Assembly (NCBI RefSeq): GCF_030285665.1
Contig: NZ_CP127295.1
Location: 6,324,001-6,388,000 of the forward strand
DNA length: 64,000 nucleotides
DNA from: Amycolatopsis mongoliensis
GTDB lineage: Bacteria > Actinomycetota > Actinomycetes > Mycobacteriales > Pseudonocardiaceae
Direction: 5' to 3'
Part shown: positions 16,266-25,214 of the stretch, in pieces
How the letters are laid out: each line of letters begins with the position of its first letter
Position numbering within the stretch: the first letter of the stretch is position 1
Program-made: the position numbers and the translations under genes
The notes under the pieces: model-generated
What the model was told of the DNA's origin: nothing
The model's input: the letters and a program-made list of their open reading frames with translations, nothing else
Database searches by the model: none

Positions 16266-18352
16266 CCATCACCACCCAGCGCACCGCCGAAGAAACCACC
16301 CAGCACCACGTCGAGAACGCGGGCCGGGTCGGCGCGGGCGTGTTCAACCCCCGCCAGCTGTGGACGTCGCTGCCGGACGCGTTCCGGAAGCTCAGCCCGC
16401 GCCACCAGCTGCGCAACCCCGTCATGTTCGTCGTGTGGGTGGGGTCGGTGCTCGTCACCGTCTTCGCGATCACCGACCCCGGGGTGTTCAACATCGGCGT
16501 CGCGTTGTGGCTGTGGTTCACGGTCCTGTTCGCGAACCTCGCCGAAGCCGTCGCCGAAGGACGCGGCAAGGCGCAGGCGGAGAGCCTGCGGCGGACCAAG
16601 AAGGAAACCGTCGCCCGCCGGTTGCTGCCGGACGGCAGCGAAGAGAGCGTGCCGGGCGTCGAGCTGAAGATCGGCGACCGGGTGGTCGTCGAGGCGGGTG
16701 AGGTGATCCCGGGCGACGGCGACGTCGTCGAGGGCATCGCGACCGTCGACGAATCGGCCATCACCGGCGAGTCGGCTCCGGTCATCCGCGAGTCCGGCGG
16801 CGACCGCTCGGCCGTCACCGGCGGCACGACCGTGCTGAGCGACCGGATCGTCGTGGAGGTCAAGACCAAGCCGGGCGAATCCTTCGTGGACCGGATGATC
16901 GCCCTGGTGGAGGGCGCCTCGCGGCAGAAGACACCGAACGAGATCGCGTTGACCATCCTGCTCGCGGTGCTGACGATCATCTTCGTCCTCGCCGTGGTGG
17001 CCCTGCAGCCGATGGCCGGCTACTCCGGTGGGCTGGTGTCGGTGATCGTGCTGACCGCGCTCCTGGTCTGCCTGATCCCGACGACGATCGGCGCGCTGCT
17101 GTCCGCGATCGGCATCGCGGGCATGGACCGGCTGGTGCAGCGCAACGTGCTCGCCACCTCGGGCCGCGCGGTCGAGGCCGCGGGCGACGTGTCGACGTTG
17201 CTGCTGGACAAGACCGGCACGATCACCTTCGGCAACCGGCAGGCGACCGAGCTGCTGCCGGTCGGCTCGTCCACCGTCGACGACCTGGCGATCGCGGCCC
17301 GGCTCTCCAGCCTGGCCGACGGCACACCGGAGGGCCGCAGCATCGTCGACCTGTGCGCGCGGGAGCACGTCCTGCCGGCCGAGCCGAGCGAGGCCGAGAA
17401 GTCGGGCGAGTTCGTGCCGTTCACCGCGCAGACCCGGATGAGTGGCATCGACCTGAACGGCCGGGTCGTCCGCAAGGGCGCGGCGACCGCGGTGCGCGCG
17501 TGGGTCGAAGAGCACGGCGGCACGGTGCCGGACGAGGTGCACACCGTCGTCGACGGCATCGGAGCCGAGGGCGGCACGCCGCTCGTCGTCGCCGAGCAGA
17601 TCGAAGGTGTCGCCGTGGTGCGCGGGGTGATCCGGCTGTCCGACGTCGTCAAGCCGGGCATGAAGGAGCGCTTCGACGAGCTGCGCACGATGGGCATCAA
17701 GACCGTCATGATCACCGGCGACAACCCGCTCACCGCGCGGGCGATCGCCAGGGAGGCCGGTGTCGACGACTTCCTCGCCGAGGCCAAGCCCGAAGACAAG
17801 ATGGCCCTGATCAAGAAGGAGCAGGAGGGCGGGCGGCTGGTCGCGATGACCGGCGACGGCACGAACGACGCTCCCGCGCTGGCGCAGGCGGACGTCGGGG
17901 TGGCGATGAACACCGGGACCATGGCGGCCAAGGAGGCCGGCAACATGGTCGACCTCGACTCCAACCCGACGAAGCTCATCGAGATCGTGGAGATCGGCAA
18001 GCAGCTGCTCATCACGCGCGGCGCGCTGACGACGTTCTCCATCGCCAACGACCTGGCCAAGTACTTCGCGATCCTGCCGGCCATGTTCGCGGCGATCTAC
18101 CCGCAGCTGGGCGGGCTCAACATCATGGGCCTGCACTCGCCGGACTCGGCGATCCTCTCCGCGGTGATCTTCAACGCGCTGATCATCGTCGGCCTGATCC
18201 CGCTCGCCCTGCGCGGCGTCCGCTACAAGCCGTCCAGCGCGAAGTCGCTGCTGCGGCGCAACCTGCTGGTCTACGGCCTCGGCGGCATCGTGACGCCGTT
18301 CGCCGGGATCTGGCTGATCGACCTGCTCGTCCGACTGATCCCGGGAATGTGA
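16262..18352 (+). CDS. kdpB: KdpB, P-type ATPase subunit
   Basis: This is a 696-residue P-type ATPase from an ATG overlapping the kdpA stop. The phosphorylation motif DKTGTIT places the catalytic aspartate at about residue 316. TGES (actuator loop) and [17 protein letters not shown] (hinge) are present, as is the KdpB-specific [20 protein letters not shown]. All expected domains are intact. With KdpA, KdpC and KdpF it forms the high-affinity, ATP-driven potassium pump used under K+ limitation. Confidence 0.97.
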   Translation: MTITTQRTAEETTQHHVENAGRVGAGVFNPRQLWTSLPDAFRKLSPRHQLRNPVMFVVWVGSVLVTVFAITDPGVFNIGVALWLWFTVLFANLAEAVAEGRGKAQAESLRRTKKETVARRLLPDGSEESVPGVELKIGDRVVVEAGEVIPGDGDVVEGIATVDESAITGESAPVIRESGGDRSAVTGGTTVLSDRIVVEVKTKPGESFVDRMIALVEGASRQKTPNEIALTILLAVLTIIFVLAVVALQPMAGYSGGLVSVIVLTALLVCLIPTTIGALLSAIGIAGMDRLVQRNVLATSGRAVEAAGDVSTLLLDKTGTITFGNRQATELLPVGSSTVDDLAIAARLSSLADGTPEGRSIVDLCAREHVLPAEPSEAEKSGEFVPFTAQTRMSGIDLNGRVVRKGAATAVRAWVEEHGGTVPDEVHTVVDGIGAEGGTPLVVAEQIEGVAVVRGVIRLSDVVKPGMKERFDELRTMGIKTVMITGDNPLTARAIAREAGVDDFLAEAKPEDKMALIKKEQEGGRLVAMTGDGTNDAPALAQADVGVAMNTGTMAAKEAGNMVDLDSNPTKLIEIVEIGKQLLITRGALTTFSIANDLAKYFAILPAMFAAIYPQLGGLNIMGLHSPDSAILSAVIFNALIIVGLIPLALRGVRYKPSSAKSLLRRNLLVYGLGGIVTPFAGIWLIDLLVRLIPGM

Positions 18353-18354
18353 CC

Positions 18355-18966
18355 ATGAAGGTGCTGTACAAGCAGACCGTCGCCGGCCTGAAGATGCTGC
18401 TGGTGCTGACCGTGCTGCTCGGCGTCGGCTACCCCCTCGCGGTGTGGGCGGTGGCCCGGATCCCCGGCCTCTCGGGCAATGCCGAGGGCTCGATCGTCAC
18501 GCAGAACGGCCAGGCGGCCGGGTCGTCGCTGATCGGGGTCGACCCGGTCGCGAAGGATCCGGCGCACGACCCGTTCTTCCACAACCGGCCCTCGGCCGGG
18601 TCGAAGGACCCGCTCGGCCCGGGCGACCCGTCCACTTCGGGTGCCTCGAACAAGGGCACCGCCAACGAGGACCTGCTCGCCACGGTCAAGGAGCGGCAGG
18701 AGCTGATCGCCAAGCGCGAAGGCGTCGATGTCTCGAAGGTGCCGGCGGACGCGGTGACCGCGTCGGCGTCCGGGCTCGACCCGCAGATCAGCCCGGCCTA
18801 CGCCGAGCTGCAGGTGCCGCGGGTGGCCCGGGAGACCGGGCTGAGCGAGGACGAGGTCCGCCGGATCGTCGCCGACAACACCACCGGACGCGGTCTCGGT
18901 GTGCTCGGCGACCCGGCGGTGAACGTGCTGGGGATGAACCTGGCGGTCGCGGCGGCCAGGCACTGA
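18355..18966 (+). CDS. kdpC: KdpC subunit of the K+-transporting ATPase
   Basis: This is a 203-residue protein with one N-terminal membrane helix (MLLVLTVLLGVGYPLAVWAV) and a periplasmic-type domain containing GSSLIGVDPVAKDPAHDPFF, then FHNRPSAG, the SASGLDPQISPAYAELQVPR motif and a C-terminal NVLGMNLAV. Length and motifs match KdpC. It starts two bases after the kdpB stop and is followed three bases later by kdpD. Confidence 0.96.
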   Translation: MKVLYKQTVAGLKMLLVLTVLLGVGYPLAVWAVARIPGLSGNAEGSIVTQNGQAAGSSLIGVDPVAKDPAHDPFFHNRPSAGSKDPLGPGDPSTSGASNKGTANEDLLATVKERQELIAKREGVDVSKVPADAVTASASGLDPQISPAYAELQVPRVARETGLSEDEVRRIVADNTTGRGLGVLGDPAVNVLGMNLAVAAARH

Positions 18967-18969
18967 CCG

Positions 18970-21498
18970 GTGACCACGGAGAACGCGAGCCCGCCCGGCG
19001 GCGAACCGAAGCGCCGCCGGGGCGAGCTCCGCATCTACCTAGGGGCCGCCCCGGGCGTGGGGAAGACCTTCGCCATGCTCGGGGAGGCCCGCCGCCGGCT
19101 CGACCGCGGCACCGACGTCGTCGTCGGCCTGGTCGAGACGCACGGCCGGCGCAAGACCGCCGAGCTGCTCGACGGCCTGGAAGTGGTGCCGCGCAAGCGG
19201 GTGGACTACCGCGGGCACGCCTTCGAAGAGATGGACGTCGACGCTCTCCTGGCGCGCGCTCCCGAGGTCGCCGTCATCGACGAGCTGGCCCACACCAACG
19301 TCGAAGGCTCGCGCCACGCGAAGCGCTGGGAAGACATCGACGACCTGCTGGACGCCGGGATCGACGTGCTGTCCACGGTGAACGTGCAACACCTGGAGAG
19401 CCTCAACGACGTCGTCGAGCGGATCACCGGGATCGCGCAGCAGGAGACGGTCCCGGACGAGGTCGTCCGCCGCGCCGAGCAGCTCGAGCTGGTCGACATC
19501 ACCCCCGAGGCGCTGCGGCGGCGCCTGGCCCACGGCAACGTCTACCCGGCCGAACGGATCGACGCGGCGCTCGGCAACTACTTCCGGCCCGGCAACCTGA
19601 CCGCGCTGCGCGAACTGGCCCTGTTGTGGGTGGCCGACGAGGTGGACGTCGCGCTCCAGCGCTACCGCACCGAACGCGACATCACCGACACCTGGGAAGC
19701 CCGGGAACGGGTGGTCGTCGCGATCAGCGGCGGCCGGGAGAGCGAGACGCTGATCCGGCGGGCCCGGCGGATCGCCAAGCGCGCCGGCGCCGAGCTCCTC
19801 GTCCTGCAGGTGCTGCGCGGTGACGGCCTGGCCGGGGTTTCACCGCAGGCCATCGCGGAGTGCCGCAAGCTCGCCGACGACGTCGGCGCCACGTTCCACA
19901 CCGTCGTCGGCGACGACGTGCCGACCGCCCTGCTGGACTTCGCCCGTGGGGTGAACGCGACGCAGGTGGTGGTGGGCACGTCCCGGCGGTCGCGGGTGGC
20001 GCGCCTGTTCGACGAGGGCATCGGCGCGACGGTCGTGCAGGAGTCCGGCCCGATCGACGTGCACATGGTGACCCACGACGAATCCGGCGGGCGGCTGCGC
20101 GCGAAGCTGTTCCCGCGCAGCTCCCTGGCCCGGCGCCGGCTGATCCTGGGCTGGGCCCTGGCGCTCGCGCTGCCCGCGGTGGCGACGCTGATCGGCGTAC
20201 TGCTGAGGCAGACGCTGATCCTGTCGACCAACGTCATCGACTACTTCCTCGCCACGATCGTCGTCGCGCTCGTCGGGGGCCTCGGGCCGGCGCTGTTCGC
20301 GTCGATCGCGAGCGCGCTGCTGCTGAACTTCTTCTTCACCCCGCCGCTGTACACGCTGACCGTCGACGCGCAGCAGAACGTCATCACGCTGATCGCGATG
20401 GTCGTCGTCGCGGTGGCGTTCGCTCTCGTGGTGGACCGCGCCGCGAGGCGCGCCGACGCCGCCGCGCGGGCCCGGACCGAAGCCGCGCTGCTGGCCTCCT
20501 ATGCCCGGACGGTGCTCGGCCACGACGAGCCGTTGCAGCGGCTGCTGGCGAAGGTCCGGGAGAACTTCGGGCTGGAATCCGTGGCGTTGCTGGAAAAGCA
20601 GGGGGAGGAGTGGGTCCGCGTGGCCTGCACGGGGGAGCGGCCGTGCGACGACCCGGACGAGGCCGACGCCGACGTCCCGGTGACCGATGACGTCCACCTG
20701 GCGCTGCGCGGCCGGACGCTGCCCGCCCATGACCAACGGGTCCTCGAAGCCGCGGCGGGCCAGGCGCTGCTGGCCCTGCGGCAGCAGCGGATGGCCGTCC
20801 AGACGCAGGAGGCGCAACGCCGGGCGGAGACCACCGAGCTGCGCACGGCGCTGCTTTCGGCCATCGGGCACGACCTGCGCACGCCGCTGACGTCGATCAA
20901 GGCCGTCTTCGGCGGGCTGCGCGCCCACGACGTCAGCCTGTCCGAAGAGGACACCGAGGAACTGCTCAGCGCCGGCGAGGAGTCGACCGACCGGCTCTCC
21001 GGGCTCGTCGACAACCTCCTGGACTCGTCGCGGCTGGCGACCGGTGCGGTGCAGCCGGTCCTGCGGCCGGTCGGCTACGACGAAGTCGTCGCGACCGCGC
21101 TGTCCGCGGTGGACGGCGGCGCCAAGGTCGTGGCCGAGGTCGACGACCGGCTGCCCGCGGTCCGGGCCGATCCCGGGCTGCTGGAACGCGCTGTCGCGAA
21201 CGTGATCGACAACGCTTTGCGGCACGGTGGCGGTGACGTCGCCGTGCGCGCCAGCGGGTACGCGGGCCGGGTCGAGCTGCGGGTCGTCGACCACGGCCGG
21301 GGCCTGCCGAAGGGTGCCGCCGACTCGGCGTTCGCACCGTTCCAGCGGCTCGGCGACCGCAACTCCACGACCGGGGTCGGTCTGGGCCTGTCGGTCGCGA
21401 AGGGGTTCGTGGAGGCGATGGGCGGGACCGTCCGGGCCGAGGACACCCCTGGTGGCGGGCTGACGATCGCCATCTCGTTGCCGGCGGTGACGGGATGA
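18970..21498 (+). CDS. kdpD: KdpD, sensor histidine kinase for the kdp system
   Basis: This is an 842-residue kinase from a GTG. In order: the KdpD N-terminal domain with Walker A GAAPGVGKTFAML (about residues 22-34), a universal-stress-type domain (VVVAISGGRESETLIRRA onward), four membrane helices (DUF4118, about residues 388-490, with LLLNFFFTPPLYTLTV), a GAF-like part, the HisKA box GHDLRTPLTSIK (His about 634) and an HATPase domain ending in DNALRHGG and GVGLGLSVAKGFVEAMGG. It senses K+ limitation and phosphorylates KdpE. Its stop overlaps the kdpE start. Confidence 0.97.
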   Translation: MTTENASPPGGEPKRRRGELRIYLGAAPGVGKTFAMLGEARRRLDRGTDVVVGLVETHGRRKTAELLDGLEVVPRKRVDYRGHAFEEMDVDALLARAPEVAVIDELAHTNVEGSRHAKRWEDIDDLLDAGIDVLSTVNVQHLESLNDVVERITGIAQQETVPDEVVRRAEQLELVDITPEALRRRLAHGNVYPAERIDAALGNYFRPGNLTALRELALLWVADEVDVALQRYRTERDITDTWEARERVVVAISGGRESETLIRRARRIAKRAGAELLVLQVLRGDGLAGVSPQAIAECRKLADDVGATFHTVVGDDVPTALLDFARGVNATQVVVGTSRRSRVARLFDEGIGATVVQESGPIDVHMVTHDESGGRLRAKLFPRSSLARRRLILGWALALALPAVATLIGVLLRQTLILSTNVIDYFLATIVVALVGGLGPALFASIASALLLNFFFTPPLYTLTVDAQQNVITLIAMVVVAVAFALVVDRAARRADAAARARTEAALLASYARTVLGHDEPLQRLLAKVRENFGLESVALLEKQGEEWVRVACTGERPCDDPDEADADVPVTDDVHLALRGRTLPAHDQRVLEAAAGQALLALRQQRMAVQTQEAQRRAETTELRTALLSAIGHDLRTPLTSIKAVFGGLRAHDVSLSEEDTEELLSAGEESTDRLSGLVDNLLDSSRLATGAVQPVLRPVGYDEVVATALSAVDGGAKVVAEVDDRLPAVRADPGLLERAVANVIDNALRHGGGDVAVRASGYAGRVELRVVDHGRGLPKGAADSAFAPFQRLGDRNSTTGVGLGLSVAKGFVEAMGGTVRAEDTPGGGLTIAISLPAVTG

Positions 21499-22202
21499 CA
21501 TCCGTGCTGGTCGTCGACGACGAAGCCGCCCTCGTCCGGGCGTTGCGGATCAACCTCACGGCCCGCGGCTACGCCGTGACCACCGCGGCCGACGGTGCCT
21601 CGGCCCTGGTCGCGGCCGCGACCGAGCACCCCGACCTGGTGCTGCTGGACCTGGGGCTGCCCGACGTCGACGGCATCGACGTGATCCGCGAGCTGCGCAC
21701 CTGGAGCGCGATGCCGATCATCGTGCTCTCGGCCCGCCACGAGTCCGCCGACAAGATCCGGGCCCTCGACATCGGCGCCGACACCTACGTGACCAAGCCG
21801 TTCGGCATGGAGGAGCTGTTCGCGTGCCTGCGGGCCGTGGAACGCCGGCTCGCGCTGGGTGCGCCGCCAGAGCCGGACCTGGTCGTGGAGACCGCGGCGT
21901 TCACGGTGGACCTGGCGTCGAAGATCGTCCGCCGGGACGGCGCGCCGGTCCACCTGACCCGCACCGAGTGGGCGATCCTCGAACAGCTGGTCCGCAACCC
22001 CGATTCGCTGATCAGCGGCAAGCACCTGCTGACCACCGTCTGGGGGCCGGACCGCGCGGACCGGGGGCACTACCTGCGCGTCTACCTGGCCCAGCTGCGC
22101 CGCAAGCTCGAGCCCGAGCCGTCGTGCCCGCGCTACTTCGTCACCGAACCGGGTATCGGCTACCGCTTCGTGCCGGACGAGTCGTCCTCGAATCGCCAGT
22201 GA
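21495..22202 (+). CDS. kdpE: KdpE, OmpR-type response regulator for the kdp system
   Basis: This is a 235-residue regulator from an ATG overlapping the kdpD stop. The receiver domain has VLVVDDE, the phospho-acceptor in LVLLDLGLPD (Asp52) and the lysine in YVTKPFG. The C-terminal OmpR-type winged helix contains LTRTEWAILEQLVRNP and VYLAQLRRKLEPEPSCPRY. It is the probable reader of the 11-bp GTCAA repeats upstream of the operon and of the second permease. Confidence 0.96.
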   Translation: MTSVLVVDDEAALVRALRINLTARGYAVTTAADGASALVAAATEHPDLVLLDLGLPDVDGIDVIRELRTWSAMPIIVLSARHESADKIRALDIGADTYVTKPFGMEELFACLRAVERRLALGAPPEPDLVVETAAFTVDLASKIVRRDGAPVHLTRTEWAILEQLVRNPDSLISGKHLLTTVWGPDRADRGHYLRVYLAQLRRKLEPEPSCPRYFVTEPGIGYRFVPDESSSNRQ

Positions 22203-22389
22203 TCCGTAAGTTCGCCGCGCCGCACCTTGTTCGCGGTCCGGCGGTGGTTTCGGCTTACGGCATGGGCAGCGGCGGCGTGCGCGGGTACGCGCGCGAAGTG
22301 CGCCACGAGGACCGGCCGCCTGATCCCGGCCACTGACCCCTGCCCGCACGGCGCTGCTCAGCGCGCCGACTATCCACTGTGGATGGATC

Positions 22390-22524
22390 ATGCCCGGAAA
22401 CCCCGTCATCGTGGTGACCGGGACGTGTGAAGGCCTCGGCTACGGGACCGCCCGACTGCTCGCCACCGGCACCGCCATCGTGCACGCCCGCCCCACGACG
22501 AGGCTGGTCCGGCGACATGAATGA
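22390..22524 (+). pseudogene. N-terminal relic of a short-chain dehydrogenase
   Basis: An ATG-started 44-codon frame reads NPVIVVTGTCEGLGYGTARL and then LATGTAIVHARPTTRLVRR before a TGA. The VVTGxxxGLGxxTARLLA pattern is the cofactor-binding beta-alpha-beta start of SDR enzymes, with HAR at the expected NADP-selecting position. The rest of the enzyme (catalytic YxxxK and beyond) is absent. The frame ends inside the palindrome at 22513-22537, so the break coincides with the hairpin, perhaps a deletion endpoint. Confidence 0.55.
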
Positions 22525-22537
22525 GTCATTCATGTCG
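22513..22537. terminator. 25-bp perfect palindrome, probable bidirectional terminator
   Basis: CGACATGAATGA-G-TCATTCATGTCG has 12-bp arms around a single base. A second, imperfect copy of the tGAATGAGTCAnTCA core follows at 22547-22563 and overlaps the end of the small minus-strand gene. It lies between converging kdpE and that gene. The very short centre means a cruciform or protein site is also possible. Confidence 0.5.
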
Positions 22538-22555
22538 TCGGACGAGGTGAATGAG

Positions 22556-22705
22556 TCACTCACTGCATCGCGGCCGGGGCTGCCCGGGCCGGGCGGCCCC
22601 GCTCCGGTGCGGGTGCGTCTCGCACCAGCGCTCCGCCGCACGCAACACGACGGCCAGCACGACGAACCCGGTGATCAGCATCAGCGTGCAGGCGAGGTCG
22701 ATCAT
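22556..22705 (-). CDS. 49-residue membrane protein, similar to the kdp leader peptide
   Basis: From ATG 22705 with an AAGGA ribosome site, the peptide begins MIDLACTLMLITGFVVLAVV and continues LRAAERW before a basic, Pro-rich tail of about 20 residues. The first 27 residues match the plan of the 27-residue peptide before kdpF (acidic residue at 3, one helix, LRxxER ending). It is encoded on the other side of the kdp operon in opposite orientation. It is probably a diverged duplicate of that peptide; the function is unknown. Confidence 0.6.
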   Translation of the reverse strand: MIDLACTLMLITGFVVLAVVLRAAERWCETHPHRSGAARPGQPRPRCSE

Positions 22706-22895
22706 CGGGATCCTTCGGTTCGGTGGACTCGGTGATCGAACGATCGCGCACGGCGCGCCGTCAGGCCCGGCGGCGTCATGATTCCTTCATGCCGGCGCGG
22801 CGGATGTTGACGGGACGTTGATCCGGGCCCGGTCCGGCGTCGAATTCCCGTCAAGGGCCATGGACGGCTTCGTATCACTTGGACAGGGTGGAGTC

Positions 22896-23501
22896 ATGCG
22901 CACCGCCACTTCTGAGCAACTCGCCCGGGCCGCCGCGGACCTCCGGCGGCTGGCCCGCTCCACCGCGGCCGCGATGGAGCGGGCCAGCGTGGCGCTGGCG
23001 GAGGCCGATGCCGCGCTGGCGGACGAGATCGTGGCCGACTCGGTCCGCCTCGACCGCGAGCGCGAGGAGCTGGCGCGGAAGGCACCCGGGCTGCGGGCGC
23101 CGGCCGTGACGGTTCTCGCCACGATCCACGCGCTGACCGAGCTGGAGCGGATGAGCCTGCTCGCGCTCGCCGTCGCACGGGCGGTGCAGCGGTGCTACCC
23201 GCATCCGGTGCTGCCGCACGAGCTGACGCCGGACTTCGTCGAGATGGGGCGCATCGCGGTCTGGCTGGCGGAACTGACGGCCGGCACCGGCGAGGTCCGC
23301 TCGCTGATCAGCATCGAGGACGACCTCGACGACCTGCGCCGGATCGTGGCCGACGTCCGCAACCGGTGCGACGGCACGGCGGTGGCCGACGTCGTCCTGC
23401 TGAGCCGCCACTACGAGCGGTTCGCCGACCACGCGGTCCTGCTGGGCCGCCTGATGAAGTCCGCGGTCCCCCGCAGCCAGGCGACGGGGACAGCGGCCTG
23501 A
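22896..23501 (+). CDS. PhoU-domain protein
   Basis: This is a 201-residue, mainly helical protein with a GGGTGGAG ribosome site. Two three-helix repeats are seen; the first has ADEIVADSVRLDREREELARKA, then PGLRAPAVTVLATIHALTELER, and the second ends in DVVLLSRHYERFADHAVLLG. These match the PhoU repeat with its metal-contacting E/DxxxD and RYxERxADH-like motifs. PhoU proteins modulate phosphate transport and signalling. No pst genes are near, so it may act as a free regulator here. Confidence 0.8.
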   Translation: MRTATSEQLARAAADLRRLARSTAAAMERASVALAEADAALADEIVADSVRLDREREELARKAPGLRAPAVTVLATIHALTELERMSLLALAVARAVQRCYPHPVLPHELTPDFVEMGRIAVWLAELTAGTGEVRSLISIEDDLDDLRRIVADVRNRCDGTAVADVVLLSRHYERFADHAVLLGRLMKSAVPRSQATGTAA

Positions 23502-23541
23502 GCGGGTCCGCGGGCTACCTGGGGGCGGCCCGCGGACCCGC
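23502..23541. terminator. Bidirectional hairpin terminator
   Basis: GCGGGTCCGCGGGC and GCCCGCGGACCCGC form a perfect 14-bp stem with a 12-base loop, exactly between the converging PhoU-like gene and the membrane-protein gene. Confidence 0.8.
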
Positions 23542-23551
23542 TCGGTCCCCG

Positions 23552-24133
23552 TCAGCGGCGCCGGAAGTACTCCCGCGCCGAGGGCAGCACCAGCAAGACG
23601 ATCACCAGCACTGAACCGGCCGTGGTGAACACGAGCTTCGCGCCGTCGACGACGGGCAGCCAGCCCGGAAAGGCCTGGCGGGCGGCATCGACCAGCCGGG
23701 GGACGTCGACCCGCTGGAGCAGCGGATCGCCGGAGTCGCGGAAGCTCGCGGCGAGGAACGTGGCGGTGAACAGCTGCGCCGGGACGATCAGCGCTCCGGC
23801 GACCGCCAGCAGCGGGTGGAAGACCCAGGACAGCACCTGGCCGGCCCGTCGCCCGGCCAGGTTCAGCAGCGCCAGGGCGACGAGGACCACGATGATCGCG
23901 CCCGGCAGCGGCGTCTCGGCGGTGTCCGAGCCGAAACTGACGCCGTGGCCGGCGAGCAGGGACGGAGGCAGGCCCTGCCTCGACAGCTCGGCTTCGGCGG
24001 CGGCCTGCGCCTCGGCGCCGACGGCCCGGACGACGATGATCGACAGCAGGAACGGCACAGCCGTGAGCACCTGGGTGAGCGCGGCGAGCACCACAGTCCG
24101 CGGCTTCGCCGTTCCGGCCGGCGGTCGAAGCAC
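23552..24133 (-). CDS. Four-helix membrane protein of unknown function
   Basis: This is a 193-residue protein from GTG 24133 with a GGAGG ribosome site; the longer frame upstream is antisense to the ABC transporter genes. Hydrophobic stretches are VVLAALTQVLTAVPFLLSII, GAIIVVLVALALLNLAG, WVFHPLLAVAGALIVPAQLF and VFTTAGSVLVIVLLVLP. A 40-residue outside loop lies between helices 1 and 2. I do not recognise the family. It is divergent from the ABC exporter, which suggests but does not prove a shared control region. Confidence 0.65.
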   Translation of the reverse strand: MLRPPAGTAKPRTVVLAALTQVLTAVPFLLSIIVVRAVGAEAQAAAEAELSRQGLPPSLLAGHGVSFGSDTAETPLPGAIIVVLVALALLNLAGRRAGQVLSWVFHPLLAVAGALIVPAQLFTATFLAASFRDSGDPLLQRVDVPRLVDAARQAFPGWLPVVDGAKLVFTTAGSVLVIVLLVLPSAREYFRRR

Positions 24134-24278
24134 GGCACCTCCCTCGGTCGGCTCGTCCGATTCTGCGCCAAGGCCGGGCCGGCCGGCGGGAAACCGGACT
24201 GAAACCAGGGTGAAACCAGGGTTCCGCACGCTCGTCACGACCGCGGCCGACGAGGCCGCGGCGGACGAGAGGAGAACC

Positions 24279-25214
24279 GTGACCACCCCGGCGATCGCGG
24301 CCAGCGGGCTGCGCAAGACCTTCGGCGACCACGTCGTGCTCGACGACGTCGACCTGGCCGTGGCCGAAGGCACGATCTTCGCCCTGCTCGGGCCCAACGG
24401 CGCGGGCAAGACCACCGCCGTGCGGATCCTGTCCACCCTGATCCGCGCCGACGGCGGAAGCGCGGCCGTCGCCGGGCACGACGTCGCGGCCGAGCCGGAC
24501 GGCGTGCGCGCCGCCATCGGGGTCACCGGGCAGTTCTCCGCGGTGGACAACCTGCTGACCGGCGAGGAGAACCTGCTGCTGATGGCGGACCTGCACCACC
24601 TCGGCCGCGCCGACGGCCGGCGGAAGACGGCCGAGCTGCTCGAGCGGTTCGACCTCGTCGACTCCGCGCGGAAGCTCGTCTCGACGTACTCCGGCGGGAT
24701 GCGGCGACGGCTCGACCTGGCGATGACCCTCACCGGGCAGCCGCGCGTGCTCTTCCTCGACGAACCCACCGCCGGCCTCGACCCCCGCAGCCGGCACACG
24801 ATGTGGCGGATCATCCGGGACCTCGTCGCCGGTGGTGTCACCGTCTTCCTGACCACGCAGTACCTGGAGGAAGCCGACGAACTGGCCGATCGGGTCGCCG
24901 TGCTCGACCACGGCCGCGTCGTCGCCGAGGGCACGCCGGAGGAGCTCAAGCGCCGCGTTCCCGGCGGCCACGTCCGGCTGCAGTTCGCCGACGTCGCGGA
25001 CCTCGGCGCCGCCGCCCGGGCGCTGGGCGAAGGGACGCCCGACGAGTCCACGCTCACGCTGCAGGTGCCCGGCGACGGCGGGATCGGTTCGCTGCGGGCC
25101 CTGCTCGACCGGCTGGACGGCGCCGCGGTCGAAGTCGGCAGCCTGTCCGTGCACACCCCCGACCTCGACGACGTCTTCTTCGCCCTCACGACCCGGAAGG
25201 ACGCCGTCCGATGA
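24279..25214 (+). CDS. DrrA-like ABC exporter ATPase
   Basis: This is a 311-residue ATP-binding protein from GTG 24279 with a GGAG site. Walker A is GPNGAGKTTA, the Q-loop is GVTGQFSAVDNLLTGEENL, the ABC signature is YSGGMRRRLDLA and Walker B is RVLFLDEPTAGLD. The GQFSAVDxxLTGxENL segment and the C-terminal part mark the daunorubicin-resistance (DrrA) type. With the next gene it forms an efflux pump for a hydrophobic drug or metabolite. The neighbouring AfsR-like regulator may control it. Confidence 0.92.
   Translation: MTTPAIAASGLRKTFGDHVVLDDVDLAVAEGTIFALLGPNGAGKTTAVRILSTLIRADGGSAAVAGHDVAAEPDGVRAAIGVTGQFSAVDNLLTGEENLLLMADLHHLGRADGRRKTAELLERFDLVDSARKLVSTYSGGMRRRLDLAMTLTGQPRVLFLDEPTAGLDPRSRHTMWRIIRDLVAGGVTVFLTTQYLEEADELADRVAVLDHGRVVAEGTPEELKRRVPGGHVRLQFADVADLGAAARALGEGTPDESTLTLQVPGDGGIGSLRALLDRLDGAAVEVGSLSVHTPDLDDVFFALTTRKDAVR

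Larger units (their letters stand above)
22203..22555. other. Gene-poor stretch after kdpE
   Basis: After the kdpE stop there is no intact gene until the small minus-strand gene at 22556. The stretch holds an SDR-like relic (22390-22524) and a 25-bp perfect palindrome (22513-22537) that probably stops transcription from both sides. Confidence 0.6.

Noticed and set aside
15968..18136. 722-codon open frame on the minus strand
   Set aside because: It is antisense to kdpA and kdpB, which are unmistakable. The composition is Arg/Gly/Asp-rich with no recognisable motif, typical of a GC-rich shadow frame.
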